A stretch of DNA of 64,000 nt from Desulfatibacillum aliphaticivorans DSM 15576 (GCF_000429905.1 NZ_AUCT01000017.1:111814-175813); one strand, 5' to 3'; positions 1 to 9,419 are shown, counted from the stretch's first letter. Notes: generated by a model from the sequence alone, not told the origin. Translations and numbers: made by a program.

Positions 1-288
1 GTCTCCGGAAACCAAGGCTGCCTTGGCCTCCCTGAGTCCGGCCTGCGCCGTATCAATATCTTCCTGAGCGGGTTTTCCCTTGATAAAACGGCCTAACCCG
101 TACTGCTTTACGGTAATCAGGTCGTCAAAGCGTTTAAGCGCTTTAATTTCACTGTAATCGCCCATTTTGATGAATTGCGCGACGTAAACTTTAAACCCGG
201 CGCCTGCAGCCCGAACACAGAGGCCCAAGGCCGCCGTGGTTTTGCCTTTGCCCTCGCCCGTATAAACCTGCACATATCCGTTTTTCAT
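1..288 (-). CDS. cobO: Cob(I)alamin adenosyltransferase, CobA/BtuR type (3' part cut by window edge)
   Basis: The first 96 residues of an ATP:corrinoid adenosyltransferase, which transfers the 5'-deoxyadenosyl group of ATP to reduced corrinoid in coenzyme B12 synthesis or salvage. The N-terminus begins MKNGYVQVYTGEGKGKTTAA. The P-loop GEGKGKTTA near residue 11 and the following ALGLCVRAAG helix are typical of the CobA/BtuR family rather than the PduO family. The gene reads off the left edge, so about half the usual ~170-200 residues are missing. The start is the ATG at 286-288. The 143 bp between it and the next gene hold the divergent promoters. Confidence 0.9.
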   Translation of the reverse strand, partial: MKNGYVQVYTGEGKGKTTAALGLCVRAAGAGFKVYVAQFIKMGDYSEIKALKRFDDLITVKQYGLGRFIKGKPAQEDIDTAQAGLREAKAALVSGD

Positions 289-431
289 AAAATATCCTGT
301 ATAATTAAAGTGTAACCGCTCCTTAACTGTTTATACATTGCCAATACCATGTTTTTATGGCACGTGTACATAGACCTTTCACCATTCGTCCAAAAACAGA
401 CGAGCGCATCCGCAGATCATAAGGAGGTAAA

Positions 432-1595
432 ATGGCAGGCTGTCCGGTTTCCGTATTGAAGTGCCAGGATTACTCCCCGGAAAATCTTCGCAAAACCATA
501 ATGCAGAGCCTTGAAAACATCGGGTTTGACCCTCAAACCTTCCACGGCGCCAGGGTCGCCTTAAAGCCTAACCTTTTGGTTCCCGCGCCCCCGGAAAAGG
601 CGGTGATCACGCATCATGAGTTTTTTCGAGCCGCGGCGCGGATTGTCAAGGAATACGGTGGTGACCCCGTGCTCATCGAGTCCCCTTCCATCCATTCCAC
701 GGATCGCGTGATTAAAAAAACAGCCTACGCCCAGGTCGTCGCCGAAGAGGGCGTGGAAGTCGCCAGCGTGGACAAAACCCGCACGCTGAATTATGCAGGC
801 AGCCGCCGCTACAAACACGTGGATGTCGCCGAAGCCTTTTTCGAAGCCGATATTATAATCAACCTTCCCAAATTCAAAACCCACGGCCTGACCTACGTAA
901 CCGGAGCGGTAAAGAACATGTTCGGCGCCATACCCGGCCTGCAAAAGTCGAAGATGCACGTCAAGGCGCCTGCCGCGGACGAGTTTTCTGAATTCCTCCT
1001 GGACCTCTACGGCTGCCTTTTGTACGGCTTTGACAAGCCTAAAACCTTCCTGCACCTCATGGACGGAATCATAGTCATGGAAGGGGAGGGGCCGGGCGCT
1101 TCGGGCTCCCCGGCGCGCATGGACGCGATTTTGGCCTCCACGGACGCAGTGGCTCTGGATTATGTCGCCACAACCCTGTCCGGCCTGGATGTGGAAAAGG
1201 CGCTTATCACCATGCGCGGCTTTGAACGGGGTTTTAACGTTACCTCCCCCGAGGAAGTGCAATGGATCGGCGACCCGAAAGATTCCTTCACTCATAAACC
1301 CCTCAGGCCGTCCAGGGGAACCATTCTTTCCAACATGGTCCGGTGGCCCATCACCTCCAAACGGTTCAGAAATCTTTTTATAGACAGGCCGGTCCCAGGC
1401 CAGGAAAAGTGCACCCTGTGCTATCAGTGCATGAAGATCTGCCCCGCGGGCGCCATCAGCAAGGCCGGATCCGGGGGGAAGAAGCCTACGTATGACTACA
1501 ACAAATGCATTCGCTGCTATTGCTGCATGGAGGTTTGCCCCGAGGCCGCCATCGAGAAAGGACGCGGCAGGCTGCAATGGCTTCTCAGAATGTGA
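432..1595 (+). CDS. DUF362 protein with C-terminal 2x[4Fe-4S] ferredoxin domain
   Basis: A 387-residue cytoplasmic iron-sulfur protein. Residues ~40-300 match the DUF362 pattern (VALKPNLLVPAPPEKAVITHH near the N-terminus, then LPKFKTHGLTYVTGAVKNMFG). The C-terminus carries two ferredoxin clusters: CTLCYQCMKICP at ~327-338 and CIRCYCCMEVCP at ~359-370. Both have the four cysteines expected for [4Fe-4S] binding. A strong AAGGAGGT Shine-Dalgarno (421-428) sits 3 nt before the ATG. DUF362 proteins are common in anaerobes, but their substrate is not established, so electron transfer is inferred only from the clusters. Single gene, facing convergently into the next. Confidence 0.88.
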   Translation: MAGCPVSVLKCQDYSPENLRKTIMQSLENIGFDPQTFHGARVALKPNLLVPAPPEKAVITHHEFFRAAARIVKEYGGDPVLIESPSIHSTDRVIKKTAYAQVVAEEGVEVASVDKTRTLNYAGSRRYKHVDVAEAFFEADIIINLPKFKTHGLTYVTGAVKNMFGAIPGLQKSKMHVKAPAADEFSEFLLDLYGCLLYGFDKPKTFLHLMDGIIVMEGEGPGASGSPARMDAILASTDAVALDYVATTLSGLDVEKALITMRGFERGFNVTSPEEVQWIGDPKDSFTHKPLRPSRGTILSNMVRWPITSKRFRNLFIDRPVPGQEKCTLCYQCMKICPAGAISKAGSGGKKPTYDYNKCIRCYCCMEVCPEAAIEKGRGRLQWLLRM

Positions 1596-1620
1596 TTTGA
1601 AAAGTTTTTCTCGCCAAAAT

Positions 1621-1656
1621 AAAAAAGGCCGGCCGCCCGAAGGCGAACCGGCCTTT
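1621..1656 (-). terminator. Intrinsic terminator of the receiver/kinase-like gene
   Basis: Inverted repeat AAAGGCCGG (1624-1632) and CCGGCCTTT (1648-1656). Read on the minus strand, the stem is followed at once by TTTTTTATTTT, as expected for a terminator of the gene ending at 1673. On the plus strand the T-run is ~14 nt away, so it would act only weakly for the DUF362 gene. Confidence 0.75.
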
Positions 1657-1672
1657 GCCGTCAATTGTTTTT

Positions 1673-2986
1673 TTAAACTGCAAATGGAGTTGGGCTCGGC
1701 AGAGCCTTCCCTGTAGGGGACTCGGACATCCCGTTTTTCCAGGGTTCAACAGACTTTTCTTTCGCCTTGAAAACCTTGGAGGCAGGCCTTTTGGGCGGAG
1801 GCGCGGCTCCTACGGAAAGGCTTTTAAGGGGCTGTTTTTTGAAAACCGCCGTAAACCACAGATTCAATCCGCCGTCGGGAGTTTCCTCCACGCCGGTCTT
1901 GCCGCCCATGGCCTCCACCAACTGCCTGGCGACTGTCAGGTCCAGAGTCGGACCAACGGGGCACTGGAACCCCTCTTTGTCATCCAAAGGCTTAAACGGC
2001 TCTAAAATTTCCAAGGCCTTGTTCAGCCAATCGCCGCCTTTTCCCTTTTTACCCATTTCCTTCATGCTAATACGCAAGGTTATGCGGTCTTCCAAATCCT
2101 CCAATAGATCTACATGCACGTTGACATCGCCTTGATTGGAAAATTTCACGGAGGTAGTGATCAACGTCAGCATGATTTGGCGCAGCCTGGTGGAGTCGCC
2201 CACCAGCAACGGGGGAACATTGGGATCCCTGGTGCACCGGTAAGAGATCTGCCTTTCCCGGGCTCTCAGCCCCAGGACGTAGTCCACGTCCCTCAGTACA
2301 TGCTCCAGGTTAAAATTTTTCGGGCGAATCCGGTTTTCCTTAATTTCACCGCTTGTGTACTGGAACAAGGCGTCCGTTGCGGAAATCAGCCTGTCTGTTT
2401 GCTCCAGAAGTTCGGCCGCCGTCTCTTTGCACTGCTCGTCCAGGCCGTTTTCAAGCAGTCTCTTCGCCAGACCCATAATCCGGAACAACGGCTTGCGGAG
2501 ACTGTCGCCTGCTTCCTCAAGGAATTCGCTTTTGCTTTGATCCGTCTGCGCAAGATCCTTGTTTGTTTTTTCCAGTTCCGCCCTCTGCTTGTGCAACGCC
2601 ATAAAAACATTGATTTTACTTTTCAGAATGTGCGGATTCAAAGGCTTGGAAAGAAAATCCACCGCCCCTGACTCATACCCCTGGGAAATATTTTTTGCAT
2701 CTGCATGATGAGCCGTCACAAAGATTATGGGAATATGCTTGGTCGCTTCGTCCAGGCTCAACAGGTTGGCGGTCTCAAACCCATTCATCCCCGGCATTTG
2801 CACGTCCATGAGGATCACGGAAAAATCGTGCTCTAAAGCCATGGCAAGGGCGTCGTTGCCCGACACAGCCGTGAGAACGTCATAGGCCGGATTTTCCAAT
2901 AGTTTTTTCAGAGCAAACAGGTTTTGCGGCTTGTCATCAACAACCAGAATGCTCGGCTTGTGTTCACACTGTGATTCCAAACTCAT
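1673..2986 (-). CDS. Receiver domain fused to a degenerate histidine-kinase core
   Basis: 437 residues. Residues ~10-130 are an intact receiver: acidic pair in VVDDKP, phospho-acceptor Asp61 in LMDVQMPGMNGFE, Lys114 in SKPLN. A helical region (~135-215) follows at the place of a HisKA domain, but the usual SHEIRTPL box reads GDSLRKPL, with Asp161 in place of the phosphorylated His. The ATPase-like part (~230-390) has lost its N-box Asn (LITTSVKFS), a recognisable DTGIGI G1 box and the G-x-G-L-G-L G2 box (PVGPTLDL). The fold is probably kept, but ATP binding and autophosphorylation look lost. It may be a scaffold or a receiver-controlled binding protein. The 221-bp upstream gap is AT-rich and contains the near-palindrome TTAACAAAGTTAA at 3128-3140, a possible operator. 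Confidence 0.85.
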   Translation of the reverse strand: MSLESQCEHKPSILVVDDKPQNLFALKKLLENPAYDVLTAVSGNDALAMALEHDFSVILMDVQMPGMNGFETANLLSLDEATKHIPIIFVTAHHADAKNISQGYESGAVDFLSKPLNPHILKSKINVFMALHKQRAELEKTNKDLAQTDQSKSEFLEEAGDSLRKPLFRIMGLAKRLLENGLDEQCKETAAELLEQTDRLISATDALFQYTSGEIKENRIRPKNFNLEHVLRDVDYVLGLRARERQISYRCTRDPNVPPLLVGDSTRLRQIMLTLITTSVKFSNQGDVNVHVDLLEDLEDRITLRISMKEMGKKGKGGDWLNKALEILEPFKPLDDKEGFQCPVGPTLDLTVARQLVEAMGGKTGVEETPDGGLNLWFTAVFKKQPLKSLSVGAAPPPKRPASKVFKAKEKSVEPWKNGMSESPTGKALPSPTPFAV

Positions 2987-3207
2987 TTTGGCCTCGATTG
3001 AAATTTTTTTTCTGAAAAAATGAACTACTGCTTAAGTATGTACATCGGCGCCCAACAGGCCAATCTTGAGTTGTAAATAGGAGAGTGATATTTTCAATTT
3101 GTTTGGATAGTATATAAAAACGGTATGTTAACAAAGTTAATCATACCTGAAAAAACTTTTCAAACAATTTTTCAGAGTTTAATTGGCGGGCAAATAGATG
3201 CTTCCTG

Positions 3208-4281
3208 CTAATTTTGGGAAGCGCGAAATTCCGGGATCGAAAACTCCTTCTCCACGGCGTAGGCCTCATATAAATCCTTGCAATAGTTACAGGATCCGCA
3301 ATCCTTATTGCAATAAGCCAAGGTTTGCCAAAAGTGCCCGGGCAGGTCCTGATTGGGAATATGGACTCTTTCTCCAAGCCATTCCATGGAGTCCGTCAAT
3401 TCCAAAAGGTTGCCCTCATAGGTTTTGCTAAGATAAGCGCCAAGGACCATGGCGGGAAAAGCTGCATCCCCTTTGTTGCGGCCGCACAGCTTGATAACGT
3501 CCGCCGTCTGCTCATAGCGGTCGGCGTCCTCGGGCCGGATCAGAGGCGAGGAGAATATATGGTGGGGATGTTCATTCAGATGCCTCATGCAGCCCAGTTT
3601 TTTGTTGATGGAGTGGGTGTTGTCAGGATGCAGGTCCATGTTGCAGAACGCAATGAGAGCGTCGTGAGCCGGTTTAAAGGGGCACTGATACAAGCATCCT
3701 TCATTGGCCAGCAGTTCAATCAGCATTTCCGGGTATTTCTCCCTGATTTGAGCGGAAACTTTTTTCAGCTTGGTCATGTTCCGGTTAAGGGCGCGGTCCA
3801 GGACGATTTTTTGCGGGGCTTTGAATTGGGTCATGCCGATTTCGGAAATCAGCACGCGGATTTTTTCCAGGGAGTCCGGCGAGAAGTTGACGCTGGGAAC
3901 AGCCTCCAGTTGGGAGCAAAGCTCCGGGGCGGCGTCGGACAGCGCCTGAAGCTGATAAAAATCCCCGAAAACCACCCCGTCCAGGCAATTGCTATCCAAT
4001 AGCGCCTGAAGCGCTTCCACAACTCCGGCGCATGACTGAGCATCAAAATACCAGCCGGGATGATTGAATCGGGAGTTCAGCAGAGCGAATTTTTTCACGC
4101 CCGGAACCCGTGACAGCAAGGCTGCCAGTTCTTCGGCCTTCCGGGTTTCAAACCTGGCCCTGGCGTCCAGGGCCTTGGGAGAATACAGGCTGAAATACAG
4201 TGAATAAATACGCGTCGCGTTTTCACGGAGAAAATCCGCGTATGATTCCTCGGGTGCAAAAGGCACGTCAAATTGCAGCAT
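3208..4281 (-). CDS. Cys-rich protein of unknown function, possible Fe-S / U32-like TIM barrel
   Basis: I do not recognise this family firmly. From the ATG at 4281 the product is 357 residues. That start has GGGAGG 7 nt upstream and begins MLQFDVPFAPEESYADFLRE. A longer reading frame to 4446 exists but its extra 55 residues look non-coding. Cysteines cluster in LLANEGCLYQCPFKPAHDAL mid-protein and in YCNKDCGSCNYC near the C-terminus (C-x3-C-x2-C-x2-C), which suggests an iron-sulfur or zinc site. The ELLANEGCLYQCP context recalls U32-like and UbiU/UbiV-type proteins, but that is a weak resemblance. No signal peptide. Transcribed alone, divergent from the lipoprotein gene. Confidence 0.7.
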   Translation of the reverse strand: MLQFDVPFAPEESYADFLRENATRIYSLYFSLYSPKALDARARFETRKAEELAALLSRVPGVKKFALLNSRFNHPGWYFDAQSCAGVVEALQALLDSNCLDGVVFGDFYQLQALSDAAPELCSQLEAVPSVNFSPDSLEKIRVLISEIGMTQFKAPQKIVLDRALNRNMTKLKKVSAQIREKYPEMLIELLANEGCLYQCPFKPAHDALIAFCNMDLHPDNTHSINKKLGCMRHLNEHPHHIFSSPLIRPEDADRYEQTADVIKLCGRNKGDAAFPAMVLGAYLSKTYEGNLLELTDSMEWLGERVHIPNQDLPGHFWQTLAYCNKDCGSCNYCKDLYEAYAVEKEFSIPEFRASQN

Positions 4282-4567
4282 AGGGCGCCTCCCTTCCTTG
4301 GGTTTGAACAAAATTTTGAGATAGGATATCACCATTTTATGCTGGATATCAACCCGGGAAAAAACTTGACCGGGCGTATAATTATTGTTAAGGCTATTTA
4401 TAGTCACTAGTATGCCGTCCACGAACGGCGCTTTGTCCGCCCTCACAACGATTTTGTCACTTTTTTAAGATCCAAAAAAAAATCCACGGCGTATGCCCGG
4501 CTCGGCCGCGCCGTTCCGTTCGCCTGGACTCATCTGTTTTTCCGCTTCATAAGTAAAGGGGGGAGTT

Positions 4568-6652
4568 ATGAAATCAATCAAGGGAGAAAATCCGCGTGTT
4601 GGGAGCATATTTGTCCTGGCGCTGTTTGCGCTGAGTCTGTTCGCCTGCTCCAGCAGCGATTCAGGCTACACGGAAGCCGTGAAGGATGCGGTTGATAAGG
4701 GCGTGGCGGCGATAACCGGAGCCGTTGGCGGGACCATTATTGTGGCTGTCGCGGATAACGAAATCGTCGCACAATACGACACGGCCGGGCAGGAGCCAGA
4801 CCTGGACCTGGACGGTGATGGGGTCAAGGAAGCCTATTCTTTCAATTTGCAGGGCATTCCCGTGGGCGTGGACGTCCAGGTTTTTATCATCGAGGACGGG
4901 TGGATTTTCCCTGTGTATTTTGCCGACGGCTCGGGCGGGACGACCAACCTGTTTTCCCTGGGAAGCCAGGCGGACGTGGATTTCGGCTATATTGATCCCA
5001 ACAATGAGGACGCCAAGGGCATTGCGCTTGCCGCCAATAACATCGTCGGCGACACTCCCTCCTTGTCCCCTGGAATCAAGGACGCCTCCATTCCTGAAGT
5101 GCTCTACAAAGCAGAAATTCTGGGCCTGAGCCTGAAAGAGCTTGTAGCGCAGGGTCTTGACGCCCTTAAGGAAGGCTGGATGTGCCGCGCCAAATGCTAT
5201 TTTGAGGCTGCTGCTGCCTTGGAGCCGGGAGACGACAAAGAGGCCTGGGACGCTGCAAATTTTTTCCTGGCCGGAACCCGCGTGGTGTATTTATGGCACG
5301 ACATGTCAGACAGCTACACGCCCGGCGGCGAACTGGACAACTTTGGGGAAATCCTGGACCGGTTCGGGTTTGAGTTTGAAAACGAAGCCCGTACGAATTT
5401 TTTAGCCATAGCGCCATACGACATTTACGACATGCCCCAGGACTGCCCCACCGGCGCCGAATTGCAGGATTTCTTTTATAATAAGGTCAGGCCCGAAGTG
5501 GAGGCCGCCATTTCCAACTGCGCGGTGATAAGCGACGCGTTCGCCGTGGACTGGACGGTTCCCTATTTCGAGGAGCAGGTGCACTCCGACTATGCGGACG
5601 TCAAATACCTCAAAGCAATGCTGGAGTTGGGGCTGGCAGCCATCCAGGCGCAATACCACTACAACATGGACGCCGATTTCGACGCTATGATGCGCGGCGA
5701 GCAAACCATGCAGGACCTGTTTGAAAACGGGTTCCTGACCCCGGCGCAGCATTGGGACCTGCGCAAGTGGACCAACGTCTCCATGACGCTCATGACGGAC
5801 AGCCGGGACAGCCTGTTCGCCGCCCTGAACGACTTCTGGGAGGGCGTTGGCTGCATGTCCCAGCGCGAGGGGGATTACACTTATTTCGAAGACCTGCTGG
5901 ACCTGCCAAGCGACTTCACCAATACTGCGTTAAACCAGTCCATTCCCTGGCCGTTTGATCTGCCGGACTCCCTGGGTTATGAGTTCACCTTAACGGAGCT
6001 TTTAAACGCGTTGACCAATGAAATGTTGGATGAGGGCGTTGACCTGGGCCTGATTTACACGATCCTGGAGCTCATGGGCGTGGAGACCGGCAGCCTGCCC
6101 GCGCTGGAAAACGCCAGGGTGAATCCTTTTGTCCTGTGGGATTACGGCGGAGTGGATTTTAACGCGGTGCTTCCCGAATTTGAAGGCAACAGGGTTGTGG
6201 GCCTGTTCAACGACGGCTCCATTGAAGGGCTTTTCGGAGGCTCGGTGGGTGACATCCCGCTGGCGGCCTGGGTGAATATGGACATCAACCAGGACGGCGC
6301 GGTGGACCTCGCTCAATGGCTGGACCCGGTGGACTTTCTGCCGATTCTTTACGAAGATCTGGTTGTGGAAGACCTCTACGGCCTGGGTGATTTGCTTGGC
6401 TTTGATCCTGAGGAGCTGCTGGACATTCTGCCCTTTTTCCTGGATGACTCCCTTGTGAGCTTTGCGCCCGCCCTGATTGAGTCGATCCTTTATGATTACG
6501 TGCCGGAGCAGATTGGAATCTTTTTTGAGGATCATTTAAATGACGATCTGCAATACTCCTTGGAGCGCTTTCTGCCTCTTGAGGTGGGGATTCCGGTTGT
6601 GGAGTTTTTTGTGGATCGGGCGGCCCAGTTCTGTAATCAGCCGGAAAGCTGA
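4568..6652 (+). CDS. Large lipoprotein with two Ca-binding-like loops, unknown function
   Basis: 694 residues, GGGGGAG just before the ATG. The N-terminus is a lipoprotein signal with lipobox LFAC and Cys27 as the predicted lipidated residue, so the product should be membrane-anchored, in the periplasm or at the outer membrane. Near residue ~80 a DLDLDGDGVKEAYSF segment and near ~578 a DINQDGAVDL segment resemble EF-hand/dockerin calcium loops (D-x-D-x-D-G). The middle is acidic and rich in aromatic residues, with helical segments that may form TPR-like repeats (ALKEGWMCRAKCYFEAAAAL). No enzyme motif is seen. Followed by its own terminator. Confidence 0.75.
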   Translation: MKSIKGENPRVGSIFVLALFALSLFACSSSDSGYTEAVKDAVDKGVAAITGAVGGTIIVAVADNEIVAQYDTAGQEPDLDLDGDGVKEAYSFNLQGIPVGVDVQVFIIEDGWIFPVYFADGSGGTTNLFSLGSQADVDFGYIDPNNEDAKGIALAANNIVGDTPSLSPGIKDASIPEVLYKAEILGLSLKELVAQGLDALKEGWMCRAKCYFEAAAALEPGDDKEAWDAANFFLAGTRVVYLWHDMSDSYTPGGELDNFGEILDRFGFEFENEARTNFLAIAPYDIYDMPQDCPTGAELQDFFYNKVRPEVEAAISNCAVISDAFAVDWTVPYFEEQVHSDYADVKYLKAMLELGLAAIQAQYHYNMDADFDAMMRGEQTMQDLFENGFLTPAQHWDLRKWTNVSMTLMTDSRDSLFAALNDFWEGVGCMSQREGDYTYFEDLLDLPSDFTNTALNQSIPWPFDLPDSLGYEFTLTELLNALTNEMLDEGVDLGLIYTILELMGVETGSLPALENARVNPFVLWDYGGVDFNAVLPEFEGNRVVGLFNDGSIEGLFGGSVGDIPLAAWVNMDINQDGAVDLAQWLDPVDFLPILYEDLVVEDLYGLGDLLGFDPEELLDILPFFLDDSLVSFAPALIESILYDYVPEQIGIFFEDHLNDDLQYSLERFLPLEVGIPVVEFFVDRAAQFCNQPES

Positions 6653-6676
6653 CAGACAGCCTGATTTGTTACTCAA

Positions 6677-6713
6677 CGGGGGACGCTCGCCAGGCGGGCG
6701 CCCCTCGTTTTTT
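6677..6713 (+). terminator. Intrinsic terminator of the lipoprotein gene
   Basis: GC-rich imperfect hairpin (CGGGGGACGC paired with GCGCCCCTCG) followed by T6 at 6708-6713, 25 bp after the lipoprotein stop. Confidence 0.7.
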
Positions 6714-6719
6714 GTTATT

Positions 6720-7742
6720 TCACCAAACCGCCCGATGGAACTCCGTGAGGCCGCGAATCCCTTCAAACTCCACCAGCTCCCCGCCCTTGGGATGCAGCTT
6801 GCCGGAAAAGGTTCCGAACAACTGGTTGAAGTTGGACTTTATCAAAAAGGCGTTGATGCGCTCTCCCCTGTCCGCCTGAGGGACGAAATGTAGATCCACG
6901 GTTCCGTCTTCGTCCCAGATGCGCCAGGGCTGGTAAAGATCCGTCTGGTTGAAGTCGTAAATGCAGCGTGCGACCCGGGTGCGCTCTTTGCCGACCCAAA
7001 AGGCGTTTTCGCTGAAAAAGGATTCATTGGTGAGCGCGGCGAAATTGGCGCCGACTATTTCCTCGTCCCCGCCGGGCAGGGGGCTTGAAAAAGCCGCCCA
7101 ATACCAATTGGTTTCCCGCCTTAAATATCCGCCGGACCAGTCGTACAGCAGGGTGGGCGCCGGGCCTGGATCCAGCTTGTTGCCGTCCAGGGAAATCTCC
7201 AGGGTGTCGGGAACAATGGGCGAGCATTTTTCCGTAAAGGTCCATCGGTATGGATCGGAAGGATTTAAAACGCGTAAAGGCTGGTACTGCTCCAGACCGT
7301 AGGGGGCGGTCAGGGAGATTTCCAGTCGGCCGTCCAGACAGGCCTGAAGCGCCAGGGTGTTGCGCGAGTGGGATTTGACGAAAACCAACCTGTCTTTGGC
7401 CGTGCTGTAATTAATGGAATACTCGTCCGGGTTTACGGGAAAGATCAGCTTGCCCTTGCCCGGCCCCTTTTTGTCCATTTCAAACAGCATGCCCTGATTG
7501 TAATCGTAAACATAAGCAAAAACCAGGTGCATGTACCCCAGCCTGACCGCAGCCAGGCCCACAAAATAGTCTCCTGCATTTATGCCGATATAATTGAACA
7601 TGTGCAGGGCCAGGTATTTGCGAATTCCCTTGATTTCCTTCCCAAAGAAATTCATCAACCTGAAATCTTTGTAATTAAAATCAACAAGCTCGTCGTAAAC
7701 GCCGTAATTTACTTTATTATTCGGCCCGATTATGCGCTTCAT
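6720..7742 (-). CDS. DUF2804 family protein
   Basis: 340 residues starting MKRIIGPNNKVNYGVYDEL. The ATG at 7742 is chosen because GGAGGG lies 4 nt upstream; an alternative start 15 nt earlier would put that site inside the gene. The sequence shows DUF2804 features: NFFGKEIKGIRKYLALHMFNYIG early, then beta-rich segments and WYWAAFSS. The predicted fold is all-beta, with no signal peptide and no membrane segment. The biochemical role of the family is unknown to me. It lies 33 bp downstream of the GNAT gene on the same strand, so the two may be co-transcribed. Confidence 0.75.
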   Translation of the reverse strand: MKRIIGPNNKVNYGVYDELVDFNYKDFRLMNFFGKEIKGIRKYLALHMFNYIGINAGDYFVGLAAVRLGYMHLVFAYVYDYNQGMLFEMDKKGPGKGKLIFPVNPDEYSINYSTAKDRLVFVKSHSRNTLALQACLDGRLEISLTAPYGLEQYQPLRVLNPSDPYRWTFTEKCSPIVPDTLEISLDGNKLDPGPAPTLLYDWSGGYLRRETNWYWAAFSSPLPGGDEEIVGANFAALTNESFFSENAFWVGKERTRVARCIYDFNQTDLYQPWRIWDEDGTVDLHFVPQADRGERINAFLIKSNFNQLFGTFSGKLHPKGGELVEFEGIRGLTEFHRAVW

Positions 7743-7775
7743 CGTTCCCTCCTGCATATTTCGGCGGGCGTCCCT

Positions 7776-8204
7776 TTAATCAGACGCCTCATCATCATAT
7801 AAACGCTTGCTCATCACCACAACAGGATCTGATTGATAGCCTATATTTCTATAAAAATCCAAAACCAGCGTATTGCTTTTCCTGACCATCAGGTCGATCT
7901 TGGGGCAGCCTGAGTCCAAGAGCGCTTTTTCCGCATGGCGCATGATCCTTGCGCCCAAACCTTTTCCTTGCAAGGATGGGGCCACGGCAAGATAATAAAT
8001 CCATCCTCTGTGTCCGTCAAAGCCCGCCATGCAGGATGCGACGATTTTTCCCTGGTGTTCGCCCACGAAAAAAAGCTCCGGGCTGTCCGCCGTCTTCCTT
8101 TGGATGTCCCTATAAGGATTGTTTGCAGCCGTGGTAAGGCCGCATTCTTTCCAAAGCGCCACGACCTGATCCAGATCCGATGTTTGATATCGTCTGAGTT
8201 CCAT
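7776..8204 (-). CDS. ypeA: GNAT acetyltransferase, YpeA-like
   Basis: 142 residues from the ATG at 8204 (MELRRYQTSDLDQVVALWKE). The longer frame begins with a GTG 18 nt earlier and has no better ribosome site. The GNAT fold is recognisable: DGHRGWIYYLAVAPSLQGKG contains the acetyl-CoA pyrophosphate loop Q-G-K-G-L-G, followed by the conserved GCPKIDLMVRKSN strand and DFYRNIGY. The same string of motifs occurs in E. coli YpeA. Substrate unknown; a small-molecule or protein amine is possible. Confidence 0.85.
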   Translation of the reverse strand: MELRRYQTSDLDQVVALWKECGLTTAANNPYRDIQRKTADSPELFFVGEHQGKIVASCMAGFDGHRGWIYYLAVAPSLQGKGLGARIMRHAEKALLDSGCPKIDLMVRKSNTLVLDFYRNIGYQSDPVVVMSKRLYDDEASD

Positions 8205-8319
8205 AGGCCGGGAGTTTAGCACAAAGGCGGCCTTACAGAAAGGATTTCAGGCTTTAGAAAACGGAAAAATTGAAGCAGGTTAACAGCTAATGCAGGGGAA
8301 TGGCAAAGGGGAGCGGGCG

Positions 8320-8340
8320 GCCCCGCAATAAATGCGGGGC
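8320..8340 (-). terminator. GC hairpin after the envelope operon (weak terminator)
   Basis: Perfect 7-bp stem GCCCCGC / GCGGGGC with a 7-nt loop, directly at the stop of the deacetylase gene. There is no T-run on either strand, so it may protect the 3' end or need a factor rather than terminate by itself. Confidence 0.4.
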
Positions 8341-9419
8341 TACTTAATAACTCGTACAAGATCGGAGGCGGGAACCAGCCTCACCTCCGCATCCACGGCG
8401 GGCAAACGGGCCGCAAGCACCTTATAGGTCACCTTATAGGGGTGCCCGATGCCAATGGCCTGGCCGCGTTTTTTCGCCACGCTGACCAGGAGCTTGAGCT
8501 GCTTTTCCACAAAGGCTTCCGTCCTCACATGGTCCAGAAAAACGTCCCGTTGGGCGAAAGGAAGCTGGAAAAGCCGCGCCGAAGGCCCGCACACGCTATG
8601 GCGGGTGGTCCTGGAGTCCACAAAAAACAGGCCCTGTTTTTTCAGGACCGTGAATATGGGATACAAAGCGCCGGATTCCATGGTCAGCCGGGAGCCCATG
8701 TGATTGTTCACGCCTGCGATGTAAGGCACCGCAGCCAGATCCTCCTTAAGGATATCCATCATGGTATCCGTAGTCATGGAGGCCAGCAAAGTACCGGGGC
8801 CCGGATCCACCTCCGGGTATTGCATGGGCTCCATGGGCAGATGGAGCAATACCTGTCGGCCTTTGTCATGCGCCAGATTGGCGATTTCAATCTGATCCGG
8901 GCTGTGAGGCAGGATGGAGTAGGTTAGGACGTAAGGCAGATCCAGAAATTTGTGCTGAATGCCGTTGCCGTAGCCCATGTCGTCTATGATGATGGCGACC
9001 CGAGGCCTGTCATCCGCGAGTTCCACGGGCGGCTCTTCGGGAACCTCCGGCTCGTGGTCGGGAATCTCCTCAATATGCTTGTCGTCGAAAATTTCGTAAA
9101 CAGGCTTTTTGATTGGCGCCTTTTCCACTGGCGCCGCCGGAGCCGGTTGGGGCTTGGCGGCCGCGGGTTTAGGCGGCTCAGCAGGCCGGGGCGCCTTGGC
9201 GCCGGTCTTGGCCGCTTGAGACTGGGCCGCTTCCTCCAAAGCCGGAGCGTAGCGGTTCGCCATGTAAGCCACGGCGCCGGCGGCGGCTATAACCAGGATA
9301 ATTGCGACAGCCAGCTTGATTAAGACGTTTTTACCGTTCTGAGGCTTTTTCTTGGTTTTCTTTTTAGCTCCGCCCTTTTTGGGCGGAGCTTTTTTGGTTG
9401 GACTCTTTTTCTGCACCAT
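8340..9419 (-). CDS. Divergent polysaccharide deacetylase (YibQ/DUF610 family)
   Basis: 359 residues. A very Lys-rich N-terminus (1-30) is followed by one membrane helix (~33-53), then a Pro/Ala/Lys linker to ~110, then the catalytic-like domain. That domain starts VAIIIDDMGYG and includes LLHLPMEP, GVNNHMGSRLT and FFVDSRTT, all typical of the divergent polysaccharide deacetylase family. The domain should lie in the periplasm, tethered by the N-terminal helix. The start directly follows the ctpA stop (TAG then ATG), so the two are coupled. In other bacteria yibQ sits beside envC, which fits this operon. Activity on peptidoglycan or another glycan is inferred. Confidence 0.87.
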   Translation of the reverse strand: MVQKKSPTKKAPPKKGGAKKKTKKKPQNGKNVLIKLAVAIILVIAAAGAVAYMANRYAPALEEAAQSQAAKTGAKAPRPAEPPKPAAAKPQPAPAAPVEKAPIKKPVYEIFDDKHIEEIPDHEPEVPEEPPVELADDRPRVAIIIDDMGYGNGIQHKFLDLPYVLTYSILPHSPDQIEIANLAHDKGRQVLLHLPMEPMQYPEVDPGPGTLLASMTTDTMMDILKEDLAAVPYIAGVNNHMGSRLTMESGALYPIFTVLKKQGLFFVDSRTTRHSVCGPSARLFQLPFAQRDVFLDHVRTEAFVEKQLKLLVSVAKKRGQAIGIGHPYKVTYKVLAARLPAVDAEVRLVPASDLVRVIK

